The position numbers were made by a program, and so were the translations under genes. From the NCBI GenBank assembly GCA_019187085.1, contig JABARS010000017.1:1-64000 (forward strand): a stretch of DNA of 64,000 nt, written 5' to 3'. The notes under the pieces are model-generated. The model had not been told where the DNA came from. It did not search any database and was given only the letters and a program-made list of their open reading frames with translations. Of the stretch, positions 25,440 to 34,410 are shown piece by piece. Every line of letters starts with the position of its first letter. Position 1 is the stretch's first letter. The DNA is from Pseudorhodoplanes sp. GTDB lineage: Bacteria > Pseudomonadota > Alphaproteobacteria > Rhizobiales > Xanthobacteraceae.

Positions 25440-26102
25440 TCAATCGGGTCGCCAGACCATGGTTTCGGCGGCGTGACGAGATGGCGGCTTGCCGCCATTG
25501 GCCGGATGCCCGATAGTGAGCAACAGTTGCGGCTCCCAATGCCGCGGCGCGTTCAGCGCCTCGACAACTGCCTGCGGACAAAACAGCGGTCCGCACATCC
25601 AGCAGGCGCCAAGCCCGAGGGCATGCGCGGCCAATAGGCCGTTCTGGGCCGCGGCCGCGACGCTTTGGGCCGCCATCGTCCGTTCCGCATTCTGGCGGCG
25701 CGCATCGGGATAATGGTCCGTCGGCGACATATCCATACACAAAACCAATACCAGCGGCGCACCGGTGATCCGCGCGAACGATCGCCGCACGTCCTGCTCG
25801 ACAAGCTCGGCACAGTCGCCGTCGCGCAACCGGTCTGCCCGCAGACGCTCGCCCATCGCCTGCGCAAGCCTGGTCTTCCATGGCATGGCCTCGAGCCGGA
25901 TGACGCGTACCGGCTGGCGATTGTGCGCCGAGGGCGCCCAAACGATGGCGTGCAGGATTTCCTCGACCTCGGCTTCGGCAAGAGGACGCGGCAGATAGCG
26001 CCGGATCGAGCGGCGTCCGGTCAGATTTGCCAGCACGGCGCGCTGCAGGTCGGCGCCGGCCGCCTGCAGGTCGCACTCGAGAACAGCGGCTGTCTGCGTC
26101 AC
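25440..26102 (-). CDS. FbiB C-terminal-type flavoprotein (putative dehydro-F420 reductase)
   Basis: 220 residues from a GTG at 26102 that overlaps the cofC stop (GTGA). It is nitroreductase-fold (LTGRRSIRRYLPRPL, then APSAHNRQPVRVI) and matches the C-terminal domain of mycobacterial FbiB closely in order: RADRLRDGD, HYPDARRQNAERTM, ALGLGACWM and HWEPQLLLTIG. In mycobacteria that FMN domain reduces dehydro-F420-0, the product made when the pathway uses phosphoenolpyruvate, to F420-0. Here it is a separate protein instead of a fusion to CofE. Its presence argues for a phosphoenolpyruvate-based route in this organism. Confidence 0.82.
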   Translation of the reverse strand: MTQTAAVLECDLQAAGADLQRAVLANLTGRRSIRRYLPRPLAEAEVEEILHAIVWAPSAHNRQPVRVIRLEAMPWKTRLAQAMGERLRADRLRDGDCAELVEQDVRRSFARITGAPLVLVLCMDMSPTDHYPDARRQNAERTMAAQSVAAAAQNGLLAAHALGLGACWMCGPLFCPQAVVEALNAPRHWEPQLLLTIGHPANGGKPPSRHAAETMVWRPD

Positions 26103-26719
26103 GCCTGTCTCCTCATGGTCCGATCTCGGAGATTGCCGTTCAGAACCGGCAGGTCTACCGGCTCGTCGATATCGAAGGTCAGCCGGGGATCGCGGCTGAC
26201 ATGCAGCGAGAATTTCAGCCGCCGGGCAGACGCGCTGTGCGCGGCTAGGCTGCTGGGGCCGAACAAGAACGGAAAGGCCACCGCCGCACGGCGCTTGAGC
26301 GCGAGCAGGTTGGTTCCTGCATCGGCCAGGTCGGTCGCCAGCGCAACGTCCGCAGGCACCTCCACGCATGCGCGGATTGCCTCGGGCGTCGCAAACGGCA
26401 GGTCGATGGGAAGAACGACGAGCGATGTGTGAGGCTCGCCAGCCACCGCGTTGCGCGCTGCGTCAAGGGCACGGTTCAAGTCCTGAAAGTGATCGTGCAG
26501 AATTTCGGCTCCGAACCGCCGCCCGACCGCGACCGCCGCGGGGTCCGCCGTGACGACCCGGATTCGGTCCGCCGCCACGAGACCGCGCGCGACCGTGAGC
26601 GTCGCATCAAGCAGCGACTGGCAGAAATCGCGCCGCTGCGAAGCGGTCATGACGGCCGAAAGACGCGACTTGCCGGCGGCCAGCGGCTTGCAGGGAATGA
26701 GAAAGAGCGCGTCCATCAT
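26099..26719 (-). CDS. cofC: CofC/FbiD-type guanylyltransferase of F420 biosynthesis
   Basis: 206 residues from the ATG at 26719, which overlaps the cofD stop (ATGA); an upstream in-frame ATG at 26731 is less likely. Motifs of the family are present: IPCKPLAAGKSRLS (GTP binding), VVLPIDLPFA, DAGTNLL, FLFGPSSLAAHSASARRL and FDIDEPVDL. The enzyme activates 2-phospholactate, phosphoenolpyruvate or 3-phosphoglycerate with GTP to give the guanylylated substrate for CofD. Which acid is used cannot be read from sequence alone. It sits tightly between cofD and the FbiB-like gene. Confidence 0.9.
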   Translation of the reverse strand: MMDALFLIPCKPLAAGKSRLSAVMTASQRRDFCQSLLDATLTVARGLVAADRIRVVTADPAAVAVGRRFGAEILHDHFQDLNRALDAARNAVAGEPHTSLVVLPIDLPFATPEAIRACVEVPADVALATDLADAGTNLLALKRRAAVAFPFLFGPSSLAAHSASARRLKFSLHVSRDPRLTFDIDEPVDLPVLNGNLRDRTMRRQA

Positions 26720-27660
26720 TGCAGCGTACACGCAATTGCTTCGCCGAAGCGGATACAGGTCTCGGCAAGCTTGCGCTGCCGCTCCTTCCCGGTCATCAGC
26801 GTTTCGGCAGTCCGCACATGGATGCCAAGTTTCTCGACCTCGGTGGCGTGAGCCGCATCCACTTCGTCGATTACAATGCCATGGATCAGGCCGCGATAGT
26901 GCCGCGCAATCGAAACCGGGGACACCGGCATGGCCAGTTCCCTTATCATCTTGGCCGCGGGGCCTTTCACCGCCGCGCCACCGATGATAGGCGACACGGC
27001 AACGACCGGCCGCCGCATCGCCAAAAGCCGCTCGCGCAGGTGCGGTACCGAAAGGATCGGGTCGACGCTCACGAACGGGTTGGAAGGACAGATCACGATC
27101 AGATCATGCAGCACGGGCGAGAGCTGCGCCTCGAGCGGTGCGGGGATTGTCGCCGCCTCGATGCCCTGAAACAAAAAGCCAAGCACCGGAACCTCGCAGC
27201 GCAATTTCACGAAATAGTGCTGGAAGCCGAGTTCGCCCTGCGCGGTCCGCACCAGCGTGCGGACGGGCTGATCGGTCATGGGAAATATCGCAGGGGCAAT
27301 CCTAAGCCTCTGCCGGAACCGTTCGGTCACGGCCGTAAGCGTCTCGCCTTGCCGCAGATAATGCGTGCGCAGAATGTGCGTCGCGAGGTCCTTGTCGCCG
27401 AGCCGAAACCAGTCATCGCCGCCGAGCGCCGCCAGTCTATCAAGACAAGACCAGGTCTCGTCCACGATACCCCAGCCCGTCTGCGGATTTGCGATCCCTG
27501 CAAGCGCATAGGTCACGGTGTCGAGGTCCGGGCAAATGCGCAGACCCAGATGATCAAAATCGTCCGCCGTATTGACGATCACCGCAAGTCCGTCGCCCGC
27601 GATATCGGCCAGGCCGCTCGCAAGCTTCGATCCACCGACACCTCCGGCGAGAGCAAGCAT
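26716..27660 (-). CDS. cofD: CofD/FbiA, phospholactyl (or phosphoenolpyruvyl) transferase
   Basis: 314 residues. The N-terminal LALAGGVGGSKLASGL binds the GDP-activated substrate, and VNTADDFDHLGLRICPDLDTVTYALAG is the conserved segment for the deazaflavin acceptor Fo. ICPSNPFVSVDPIL and SPIIGGAAVKGPA further down are also typical. The enzyme joins the activated acid to Fo, giving F420-0 or its dehydro form. Length is normal for the family. It lies 8 nt after cofE and overlaps cofC. Confidence 0.95.
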   Translation of the reverse strand: MLALAGGVGGSKLASGLADIAGDGLAVIVNTADDFDHLGLRICPDLDTVTYALAGIANPQTGWGIVDETWSCLDRLAALGGDDWFRLGDKDLATHILRTHYLRQGETLTAVTERFRQRLRIAPAIFPMTDQPVRTLVRTAQGELGFQHYFVKLRCEVPVLGFLFQGIEAATIPAPLEAQLSPVLHDLIVICPSNPFVSVDPILSVPHLRERLLAMRRPVVAVSPIIGGAAVKGPAAKMIRELAMPVSPVSIARHYRGLIHGIVIDEVDAAHATEVEKLGIHVRTAETLMTGKERQRKLAETCIRFGEAIACTLQ

Positions 27661-27668
27661 GGGCGGAC

Positions 27669-28430
27669 CTAACGAAACAGATCAAGATGGGAGGGGCGAA
27701 TGAGATCGGCGGCCGCCCCCTCCCCCACCCCATAGGGAAATCCGCGCACATGGATGATGGGGAATCCTTCATCAGCCTGCCCCATCACCAACGAGGCGGC
27801 TGCGGCAAGCTCGTCGCCGACCCCGACATCGGTCGCGCGAAGAGCCCTTCCGTTGCGGTCGGGCCGCCCGCGCATATCGATCAGCGTATCGATACCCGCA
27901 CTGCCGATGGCGGTTCCGAGCGTGCCCAAGCGCCAGGCGCGGCCAAAGCTGTCATTGATCACGACGGCGACCTTTTTTCCGCTCCTCTTCGCCAGATTCG
28001 CCCGGATCGCTGCCGCCGAGCGGTCGGGGTTTTCCGGCAGAAGCAGCACCGTATCGTCGCCCTCGACATTGGAAGCGTCGATTCCCGCATTGGCTGAAAC
28101 AAAACCGAGACGATGCACAACGATGACGGCACCCGGCCGGCAGCGCAGCACTTCGGCGGATTCGCGCAGGATCAGCTCCACGACCCGCGGGTCCTTCTGT
28201 GCTTTGCGTGCAAGGTCCTCGGCGCGCTGCGAGGGCACGATGCCGGACAGAGCGACTGTGCGCCCTTCCGCCTTGGAGATGACCTTCTGGGCCATGACGA
28301 CAATATCGCCGTCCTCCATTTTCAAGCCAGCCTGCGGTATCGCCGCGAGCACCAGCGCGGCAAGGTCATTGCCCCGGCGAACAGTCGGGATCCCCGGAAG
28401 CGGCGTCAGTACGAGCGGCGGTCGGCGCAT
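27669..28430 (-). CDS. cofE: CofE, F420-0:gamma-glutamyl ligase
   Basis: 253 residues, the length of free-standing CofE. The fold-defining stretches are GDIVVMAQKVISKAEGR, KDPRVVELILRES, GFVSANAGIDASNV (metal/GTP site) and VVINDSFGRAWRLG. The usual TDTFGRPWR reads NDSFGRAWR, a mild variation. The enzyme adds glutamates to F420-0 with GTP. In mycobacteria this domain is fused to the FbiB reductase domain; here the two are separate genes two positions apart. The start overlaps the end of the upstream reductase gene by 25 nt. Confidence 0.94.
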   Translation of the reverse strand: MRRPPLVLTPLPGIPTVRRGNDLAALVLAAIPQAGLKMEDGDIVVMAQKVISKAEGRTVALSGIVPSQRAEDLARKAQKDPRVVELILRESAEVLRCRPGAVIVVHRLGFVSANAGIDASNVEGDDTVLLLPENPDRSAAAIRANLAKRSGKKVAVVINDSFGRAWRLGTLGTAIGSAGIDTLIDMRGRPDRNGRALRATDVGVGDELAAAASLVMGQADEGFPIIHVRGFPYGVGEGAAADLIRPSHLDLFR

Positions 28431-29119
28431 GCATCCTCGTGCGGCCGGCTGGCGCGGCAGGGGACGCCCGTGATGCGGATTCCGGCTCCAGGACTCTTAT
28501 AGCGGCGATTGATCGCGATAAGAACCGACGTCAGTGCTTCCGCCGCCGCCGAATTGCAGATCGCTCCACCATACAGCCCGCGCATGCCGATGGCCGCGAT
28601 GAGCCCGATCACAGTCTCGCAGGCGTCCTGATCATCGCCGCAAACGATCACGTCGCAATCGACCTCGTGCGAAACATCCTTCAGGTGATGGGCGGAGACG
28701 TTCTGAAATGCCGACACCACCCGGATCGCCTCCCCCAGCAATTGCTGAAGCGCGGCCACCGCCGACCCGGACGCGGGAAGCTGCACGCGAGACACCTTGG
28801 GAGGCACGAGCGGAACCGTGGCGTCGACGAGGATCTTGCCGGTCAGAGCATCCTTCAGCGGCATGACGGTTGCCCCCTGCGCGGCAAAGGGCACCGTGAG
28901 GATGGCGATATCGCAGGCCGCCGCAGCGGCGCCGTTGTCCGCGCCTTCGACCTTCGCGTCGGTCAGGGCGCCATTCAATTCATCGGCGGTCGTCTTAGCC
29001 TTAACGGCGTCGCGCGATCCGACGATCACGCGAAAACCGGCATGAGCGAAACGAAACGCAAGCCCGCTGCCTTCGTTGCCGGTGCCGCCGAGGATCGCGA
29101 TCGTCGGTTTTTTATGCAT
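28406..29119 (-). CDS. F420H2:NADP+ oxidoreductase-like protein (Fno/NpdG family)
   Basis: 237 residues. The N-terminal Rossmann motif ILGGTGNEGSGLAFRFAHAG followed by VIVGSRDAVKA (Ser-Arg typical of NADP binding) is the Fno/NpdG signature. LTVPF and a C-terminal AGIRITGVP also match. The enzyme exchanges hydride between NADPH and F420, so it would supply F420H2 to reductases, as NpdG does in picrate degraders. It follows cofGH by 11 nt and runs into cofE, so supply of the cofactor and its reduction are encoded together. Confidence 0.88.
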   Translation of the reverse strand: MHKKPTIAILGGTGNEGSGLAFRFAHAGFRVIVGSRDAVKAKTTADELNGALTDAKVEGADNGAAAAACDIAILTVPFAAQGATVMPLKDALTGKILVDATVPLVPPKVSRVQLPASGSAVAALQQLLGEAIRVVSAFQNVSAHHLKDVSHEVDCDVIVCGDDQDACETVIGLIAAIGMRGLYGGAICNSAAAEALTSVLIAINRRYKSPGAGIRITGVPCRASRPHEDACADRRSY

Positions 29120-29130
29120 GATATTTGCCG

Positions 29131-31551
29131 TTAATGTTGCGCCACGCTGCGCGGACGTTTTTCAATCCCGGTGAGTTCCAGCGCGACCGGCTGGAGTGGC
29201 GCCGCCTCGTAGGACGAAAGCTGCTGGGCGCGCGGGGCACCGGCGTAAAGCGTCGTCCGCTGGAACGGCGTCCGCCCAAGCGATACGATCAATTCCTCCA
29301 TCGCCTGCGGCGGAAATTCCTGTCCGTGCTCGGTCCCGGCAGCCCGCGAAATGCTCTCATTCATCAGTGTACCGCCGAGATCGTTGGCGCCGCCGGACAG
29401 ACAGGCCGCGACCCCTTCGCGACCGAGCTTGACCCATGAGGTCTGGATATTGGGGATGAGCGGATGCAGCGCGAGCCGCGCGACGGCGTGCATCAGGATG
29501 GTTTCCCGCGAGGTCGGCCCCTTACGGGCCCAGCCGCGATAAAACAACGGCGCTTCCATATGGACGAAAGGCAGCGGCACGAATTCGGTGAAGCCGCCCA
29601 TCTCTTCCTGCAAGTCGCGAATGTGGAGCAGGTGCGTCGCCCAATGCTGCGGCCCCTCCATGTGACCGAACATCACGGTCGCAGTCGTGGGGACGCCCAC
29701 CCGGTGCGCGGCGCGCACCACCGCAAGCCATTGTTCCGTGCTGATCTTGTCCGGGCACAATGTTGCGCGAATCCCGTCATCAAGAATTTCGGCAGCGGTT
29801 CCCGGCAATGAGCCAAGACCGGCGTCGCGCAGCATGGCAATGAAACGATCGAGTGCAATGTCGAGCGTCGACGCCCCGTGCCAGACTTCAAGCGGAGAGA
29901 AAGCGTGCACGTGCATCTCCGGTACGGCGCGCTTCACGGCCGCGAGCAGCCGCAGATAGGTGTCGCCCGTGAAATTCGGGTGAATGCCGCCCTGCATGCA
30001 GACTTCGGTCGCCCCGCGCGCCCAGGCTTCGACGGCGCGGCGTGCGACCTCGCCTTCCGAGATATTGTAAGGCTTCCCGCGCAGGGCGTCCGACGTTTTG
30101 CCTTTCGAGAAAGCACAGAATGCGCATCTGTATTCGCAGATATTCGTATAGTTGATATTGCGGTTGACGGTGTACGAAACGACATCACCGTTGACCTTGC
30201 GGCGCACGATGTCGGCTGCAGCAATAACCGCGCCGATCTCGTCGCCGCGTGCCATAAAGAGACGCCGGATTTCGCCGTGATCCAGCCGCTGTCCGGCCTC
30301 CGCGCGCGCCAGGATCGCATCGAGCGTGTTCGGGCGCGATTTCGGAATCCGCAGATCTATCGCAATGCCGGTGACCCCCGGCGACCAGCGATCATCGCGT
30401 GCAAGGCCGTCCGCGTCCGCCGCCTGACGGACTTTCGGCCGCACCGCATCGTCCACCCAGGTCTCCAGCCGCGCGACAAATTCAGGATACAGCGGCAGGC
30501 GCGCAACGAGATGCATGCCGCGTAAGCGCGTAGCGGCCGCGAGGCGCTCGCGGGCCGGCCATGGCGCCTCGGGGTTCACATGGTCGGGCGTGACCGGCGA
30601 TACACCACCCCAATCATCGATCCCGGCATCGAGCAATTCGGGGAAACGCTCAAAGCTCAGGTTCGGCGGCACCTGCAGATGCACACCCGCACCGAGCACG
30701 AGACGGGCCACGGCCGTGGTCCATAAGAGCTCTTCAAAGTCCGGTTCCGCGCTTTCGGCCATCCGCGTATCAGGCTTGGCTCGGAAATTCTGGATGATAA
30801 CTTCCTGGATATGACCGAAGGCGCCGTTGAGATTTCGCAGGACAAGCAGCGACTCGATGCGCTCGGCCCGGCTTTCCCCGATGCCGATCAGGATACCCGA
30901 GGTGAACGGAACGCGCGCCTGCCCCGCCAGCGCAATGGTTTCGATCCGCCGCTCCGGACGCTTGGTCACGGCACCGTGATGCGGACCGCCCTTGGCGCAA
31001 AGCCACTCAGAGACCGTTTCCAACATCAGCCCCTGGGACGCGCTCACACGGCGCAGGGCGGACACTTCGTCGGCATTGAGCGTTCCCGGGTTCAGATGCG
31101 CCAGCAGGCCGGTTTCGCGCTGGACGAGGTCGGCCATCGCGGCGAGATAGGAGAGCGTGGTATCGTAACCGAGTTGCTTGAGCGCATCCTGTGCGGCGCG
31201 ATAGCGCAGTTCCGGACGTTCCCCGAGCGTGAAAAGCGCTTCGCTGCAGCCTGATTCCGCTCCGGCGCGCGCGATATCGAGCACGTCTTCGGGCGTCAGA
31301 TAGAGCTTGCCGGCTGAACGCGGCGTCTTGGAGAACGTGCAATAACCGCACGAATCCATGCAGAGCCGGGTCAGCGGAATGAACACCTTCGGCGAATAGG
31401 AAACCCGGCTGCCGAAGAGCCGGTCGCGCTCGGCGCGCGCCCTCGCCTTCAAGTCCGCCAGCGGGACGGCGTCGAACTCCGCCATAAGGCGGGCGGTTTC
31501 GCCGGCTGAGGGATAAAATGAACGGTGGTCCACGCCGTCCGCCCTGGACAT
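29131..31551 (-). CDS. cofGH: CofGH/FbiC, Fo synthase (bifunctional radical SAM)
   Basis: 806 residues, ATG with GAGG. Two radical SAM domains are fused. The N-terminal CofG half carries CMDSCGYC (near residue 65), and the C-terminal CofH half carries CEYRCAFC (near residue 475). Each CxxxCxxC binds a [4Fe-4S] cluster with S-adenosylmethionine. The two halves together make 7,8-didemethyl-8-hydroxy-5-deazariboflavin from tyrosine and 5-amino-6-ribitylaminouracil. The order matches actinobacterial FbiC. It is the first gene of the minus-strand F420 operon and is divergent from a luciferase-like oxidoreductase gene. Confidence 0.95.
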   Translation of the reverse strand: MSRADGVDHRSFYPSAGETARLMAEFDAVPLADLKARARAERDRLFGSRVSYSPKVFIPLTRLCMDSCGYCTFSKTPRSAGKLYLTPEDVLDIARAGAESGCSEALFTLGERPELRYRAAQDALKQLGYDTTLSYLAAMADLVQRETGLLAHLNPGTLNADEVSALRRVSASQGLMLETVSEWLCAKGGPHHGAVTKRPERRIETIALAGQARVPFTSGILIGIGESRAERIESLLVLRNLNGAFGHIQEVIIQNFRAKPDTRMAESAEPDFEELLWTTAVARLVLGAGVHLQVPPNLSFERFPELLDAGIDDWGGVSPVTPDHVNPEAPWPARERLAAATRLRGMHLVARLPLYPEFVARLETWVDDAVRPKVRQAADADGLARDDRWSPGVTGIAIDLRIPKSRPNTLDAILARAEAGQRLDHGEIRRLFMARGDEIGAVIAAADIVRRKVNGDVVSYTVNRNINYTNICEYRCAFCAFSKGKTSDALRGKPYNISEGEVARRAVEAWARGATEVCMQGGIHPNFTGDTYLRLLAAVKRAVPEMHVHAFSPLEVWHGASTLDIALDRFIAMLRDAGLGSLPGTAAEILDDGIRATLCPDKISTEQWLAVVRAAHRVGVPTTATVMFGHMEGPQHWATHLLHIRDLQEEMGGFTEFVPLPFVHMEAPLFYRGWARKGPTSRETILMHAVARLALHPLIPNIQTSWVKLGREGVAACLSGGANDLGGTLMNESISRAAGTEHGQEFPPQAMEELIVSLGRTPFQRTTLYAGAPRAQQLSSYEAAPLQPVALELTGIEKRPRSVAQH

Positions 31552-31616
31552 TTAACGCGCCTCACGGCCGGCGCATCGGCGCCAGAAGGTGCTGAACATA
31601 CGCAGACCTAACAATA

Positions 31617-31638
31617 AGATACCCAGCGGACAGTATCT
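31617..31638. repeat. Inverted repeat AGATAC-N10-GTATCT in F420 promoter region
   Basis: AGATAC (31617-31622) and GTATCT (31633-31638) form a 6-bp dyad with 10-nt spacing, 66 nt upstream of cofGH in the divergent region. It could be an operator for the F420 operon, the luciferase-like gene, or both. No candidate regulator is adjacent. Confidence 0.3.
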
Positions 31639-31769
31639 AACCGTAAAAACCTGCCATGCACGGTAGAAGACCTGAATAATCCCGCTCTCGGCACGTATCA
31701 GGCCCGCATGACGCGGCAAGCCGCCGCGAAGCGACCTGCTGCGCATAGTGTGACGGAAAGAGACATACG

Positions 31770-32783
31770 ATGAAAATGGAACGGATTGGGTTCTGCTTTC
31801 TTGACCGGCCATCCTCCTCCAAACAGATCGAGCTTGTTCAGAAGATCGAGAAGCTGGGCTTCGAATCCGCCTGGGTAACCGAAACGCGGCTCGCGCGAGA
31901 CGCCTTCTCGGTCCTTGGCTCTTTCGCCGCAGTCACAAAACGCATCAAGCTTTGCACCGGCATCGTCAATTCATGGACGCGCGGGCCTGCGCTCATGGCG
32001 ATGACGCTGGCGACGCTCGATGAAATGGCGCCCGGGCGCGTCATTTGCGGGCTCGGCGCCTACTGGGATCCGCTCGCTTGGAAGCAGGGAATCGAGCGCC
32101 GCAAGCCGCTGTCCCAGATGCGCGAATATCTGACCAGCGTTCGCCGTCTGCTCAATATGGAGACGGTGACCCATGAAGGCGAGTTCGTGCACCTGCGCGA
32201 CATCAGCCTCGATCTCGGTCACGGCGTCGCGCGCGAGCCGCGCCCGGTCAAACTCTATATCGGCCCCACCGGCCCGGCGATGACCGAGCTTGCCGGCGAG
32301 ATTGCGGACGGAGCGATCCTCAACGGCTTATTGTCGGCTCCCTATACGCGCGGCATGGTCGAGAATCTCAAGGCCGGTGCTGCGCGCGCCGGGCGTACGA
32401 TCGATAATTTCGATCGACCCCAGCTCATCAACATCTCGATGTCGGACGATCCCAAGAAGGCGCTCGAGAGCACCCGCTATCTCATCACCAAATATCTCGG
32501 CCAGCAGCCGCACATCGGCAAGGCGGCCGGGATCGACCCCGAGCTGCTCGAGCGCATCAACAAGACCATGGGCGGCTGGCCGGCGCGCCCCGGCGGCGTC
32601 GAAGACGCCACCAAGCTCGTGAGCGACGACATCGTCAATGCGTTGACGATCTCGGGCAACGTCAACCACATCAAGGAGCGCGTGCAGGAATGGATGGATG
32701 CCGGCATCAGCTATCCGATCCTTCTGCCGCTGTCGGACAATTATGACGAGATGGTTGAAAAGCTTGCTCCGGGAACGTGGTAA
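31770..32783 (+). CDS. Luciferase-like (LLM) flavin/F420-dependent oxidoreductase
   Basis: 337 residues, ATG behind GGAAAGAG; a second ATG lies two codons on. The TIM-barrel LLM fold is seen in ERIGFCFLDRPSS, GFESAWVTETRL, IKLCTGIVNSWTRGP, GRVICGLGAYWDPLAW and VKLYIGPTGP. It resembles Mer-type methylene-tetrahydromethanopterin reductases and other F420-dependent members more than alkanesulfonate monooxygenases, but the boundary is blurred. Being divergent from the F420 operon favours F420H2. The alternative is an FMNH2-dependent RutA- or SsuD-like oxygenase served by the flavin reductase at 20491. ABC importer genes follow on the same strand. Confidence 0.85.
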   Translation: MKMERIGFCFLDRPSSSKQIELVQKIEKLGFESAWVTETRLARDAFSVLGSFAAVTKRIKLCTGIVNSWTRGPALMAMTLATLDEMAPGRVICGLGAYWDPLAWKQGIERRKPLSQMREYLTSVRRLLNMETVTHEGEFVHLRDISLDLGHGVAREPRPVKLYIGPTGPAMTELAGEIADGAILNGLLSAPYTRGMVENLKAGAARAGRTIDNFDRPQLINISMSDDPKKALESTRYLITKYLGQQPHIGKAAGIDPELLERINKTMGGWPARPGGVEDATKLVSDDIVNALTISGNVNHIKERVQEWMDAGISYPILLPLSDNYDEMVEKLAPGTW

Positions 32784-32821
32784 GCGTTGTCTTGTCTGTG
32801 GACCCAAACCATAGTCTCGTG

Positions 32822-33616
32822 ATGGCAGACAACGCATTTGTCGATTTGCACAACGTCAGCCTCGCCTACGGTGAGGACGAGGAGCGCATTCTGGCGGTCG
32901 AGAACCTCAATCTCGCGATCGAGAAAGGGGATTTCGTCGCGGTGGTGGGGCCAAGTGGCTGCGGAAAATCGTCGTTGATGAAGCTCGTAACCGGCCTGCT
33001 GCCGCCCACCGGCGGCACGATCTTCGTCGATGGCCGGCAGGTGACCGGCCCCATCGAGGGGGTCGGCATGGCGTTCCAGTCCTCGACGCTCATGCCGTGG
33101 CGCACAACGCTCGACAACATCATGCTGCCGTTCGAGATCGTGAAGCCGCATAAGCACCGCCTGCGCACCAACCGGAGCGAGTATGTTGCCGCCGGCGAGC
33201 GGATTCTCCAGTCGGTCGGACTCGGCAACTTCACGCACAAATATCCGTGGCAGTTGTCGGGCGGCATGCAGCAGCGCGCGAACCTCTGCCGCGCGCTCAT
33301 TCACGAGCCGCAACTCCTCATGCTCGACGAACCGTTCGGTGCGCTCGATGCGTTTACGCGCGAGGAATTATGGTCGGTGATGCAGAATCTGTGGCTGGAG
33401 AAGCGATTCACCGCGGTGCTCGTCACCCACGATCTGCGCGAGGCAGCTTATCTGTCCGATACCGTTCATGTCATGAGCAAGCGGCCGGGACAGTTTATCT
33501 TTTCAAAAAAGATCGATATTCCGCGACCGCGCACCCTTGAAACAACGTTTACGCCGCAATTCATCGATATCGTGCACAGTCTGCGCGAAAAGATCAGCAA
33601 CGAGCACGAATTATGA
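32822..33616 (+). CDS. ABC transporter ATP-binding protein, SsuB/TauB-like
   Basis: 264 residues from the ATG at 32822, where family homology begins (ADNAFVDLHNVSLAYG); an upstream GTG at 32777 overlaps the previous stop and is possible. Walker A GPSGCGKSS, Q-loop AFQSSTLMPW, signature LSGGMQQRANLCRAL and Walker B LLMLDEPFGALDA are intact. It powers an importer with the next permease gene, which overlaps it by ATGA. The binding proteins at 36269 and 37347 are the likely partners. The gene follows the LLM oxidoreductase closely. Confidence 0.9.
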   Translation: MADNAFVDLHNVSLAYGEDEERILAVENLNLAIEKGDFVAVVGPSGCGKSSLMKLVTGLLPPTGGTIFVDGRQVTGPIEGVGMAFQSSTLMPWRTTLDNIMLPFEIVKPHKHRLRTNRSEYVAAGERILQSVGLGNFTHKYPWQLSGGMQQRANLCRALIHEPQLLMLDEPFGALDAFTREELWSVMQNLWLEKRFTAVLVTHDLREAAYLSDTVHVMSKRPGQFIFSKKIDIPRPRTLETTFTPQFIDIVHSLREKISNEHEL

Positions 33617-34386
33617 AGCGCAAAAAGCAACTTCAGTCGCTCGTGCCCTGGCTCGTGACGCTCGCTCTGTTCTTGTTCTGGGAACTGACCTGTTGGCTGT
33701 TCAAGGTGCCGCCTTTCGTGCTGCCGCGGCCGAGCCTGATCTTCACGACCATGTACCAGTTCCGGGGCCAGATCTGGTTCCACAGCCTCCAGACGCTGTT
33801 CACGACCATCATCGGGTTCGGTCTTGCCGTCGGCGGCGGGCTCCTGATCGGGCTTGCGGTCGGCGCCTCGCGGATTGTCTATACAAGCCTTTATCCGCTG
33901 CTGATCGGCTTCAACTCCATTCCCAAAGTTGCGCTGGTTCCGGTCATCGTGATCTGGTTCGGCATCGGCACGATCCCGGCGATTATCACTGCCTTCAGCA
34001 TCGCCTTCTTTCCGATCGCGGTGAACGTCGCGACCGGGCTTGCAACGATCGAGCCCGAAATGCGCGACGTGCTGCGGTCGCTGGGCGCAAGCCGCTATGA
34101 GATCCTCACCAAGGTCGGCATCCCGCGCTCGACGCCATATCTGTTCGCCTCCCTGAAAATCGCCATCACCCTGTCGTTCATCGGTTCGGTCATTTCCGAG
34201 ACCGTCGCCTCGAACCAGGGCATCGGCTATCTTATGCTTTCGGCGTCGTCGCGCTTTGAAGTCCCGCTTGTATTTGCCGGGCTTCTTGTCGTGGGTGCCA
34301 TGGGCATCGCGATGTATGCCATCTGCGTCTTGTTCGAACAGCGCATGACGAAATGGGCGTTCCGCGGCAGCGAACTCTCAGCCTGA
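33613..34386 (+). CDS. ABC transporter permease, SsuC/TauC-like
   Basis: 257 residues with about six membrane segments, from LVTLALFLFWELTCWLF to VFAGLLVVGAMGIAMYAICVLF. The EAA loop lies near residues 140-175 (EMRDVLRSLGASRYEILTKVGIP). It forms the inner-membrane channel for the importer energised by the preceding gene. The two binding-protein genes that probably serve it are 1.9 kb downstream, beyond the oppositely oriented regulator. Confidence 0.9.
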   Translation: MKRKKQLQSLVPWLVTLALFLFWELTCWLFKVPPFVLPRPSLIFTTMYQFRGQIWFHSLQTLFTTIIGFGLAVGGGLLIGLAVGASRIVYTSLYPLLIGFNSIPKVALVPVIVIWFGIGTIPAIITAFSIAFFPIAVNVATGLATIEPEMRDVLRSLGASRYEILTKVGIPRSTPYLFASLKIAITLSFIGSVISETVASNQGIGYLMLSASSRFEVPLVFAGLLVVGAMGIAMYAICVLFEQRMTKWAFRGSELSA

Positions 34387-34410
34387 CGTACGGCGATCGA
34401 ACGCAGTCGC

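Noticed and set aside
31770..32783. Alkanesulfonate monooxygenase SsuD, given the adjacent SsuBC-like importer
   Set aside because: The gene is divergent from the F420 operon and the sequence resembles Mer-type F420 enzymes. SsuD/RutA-like function is kept only as an alternative.
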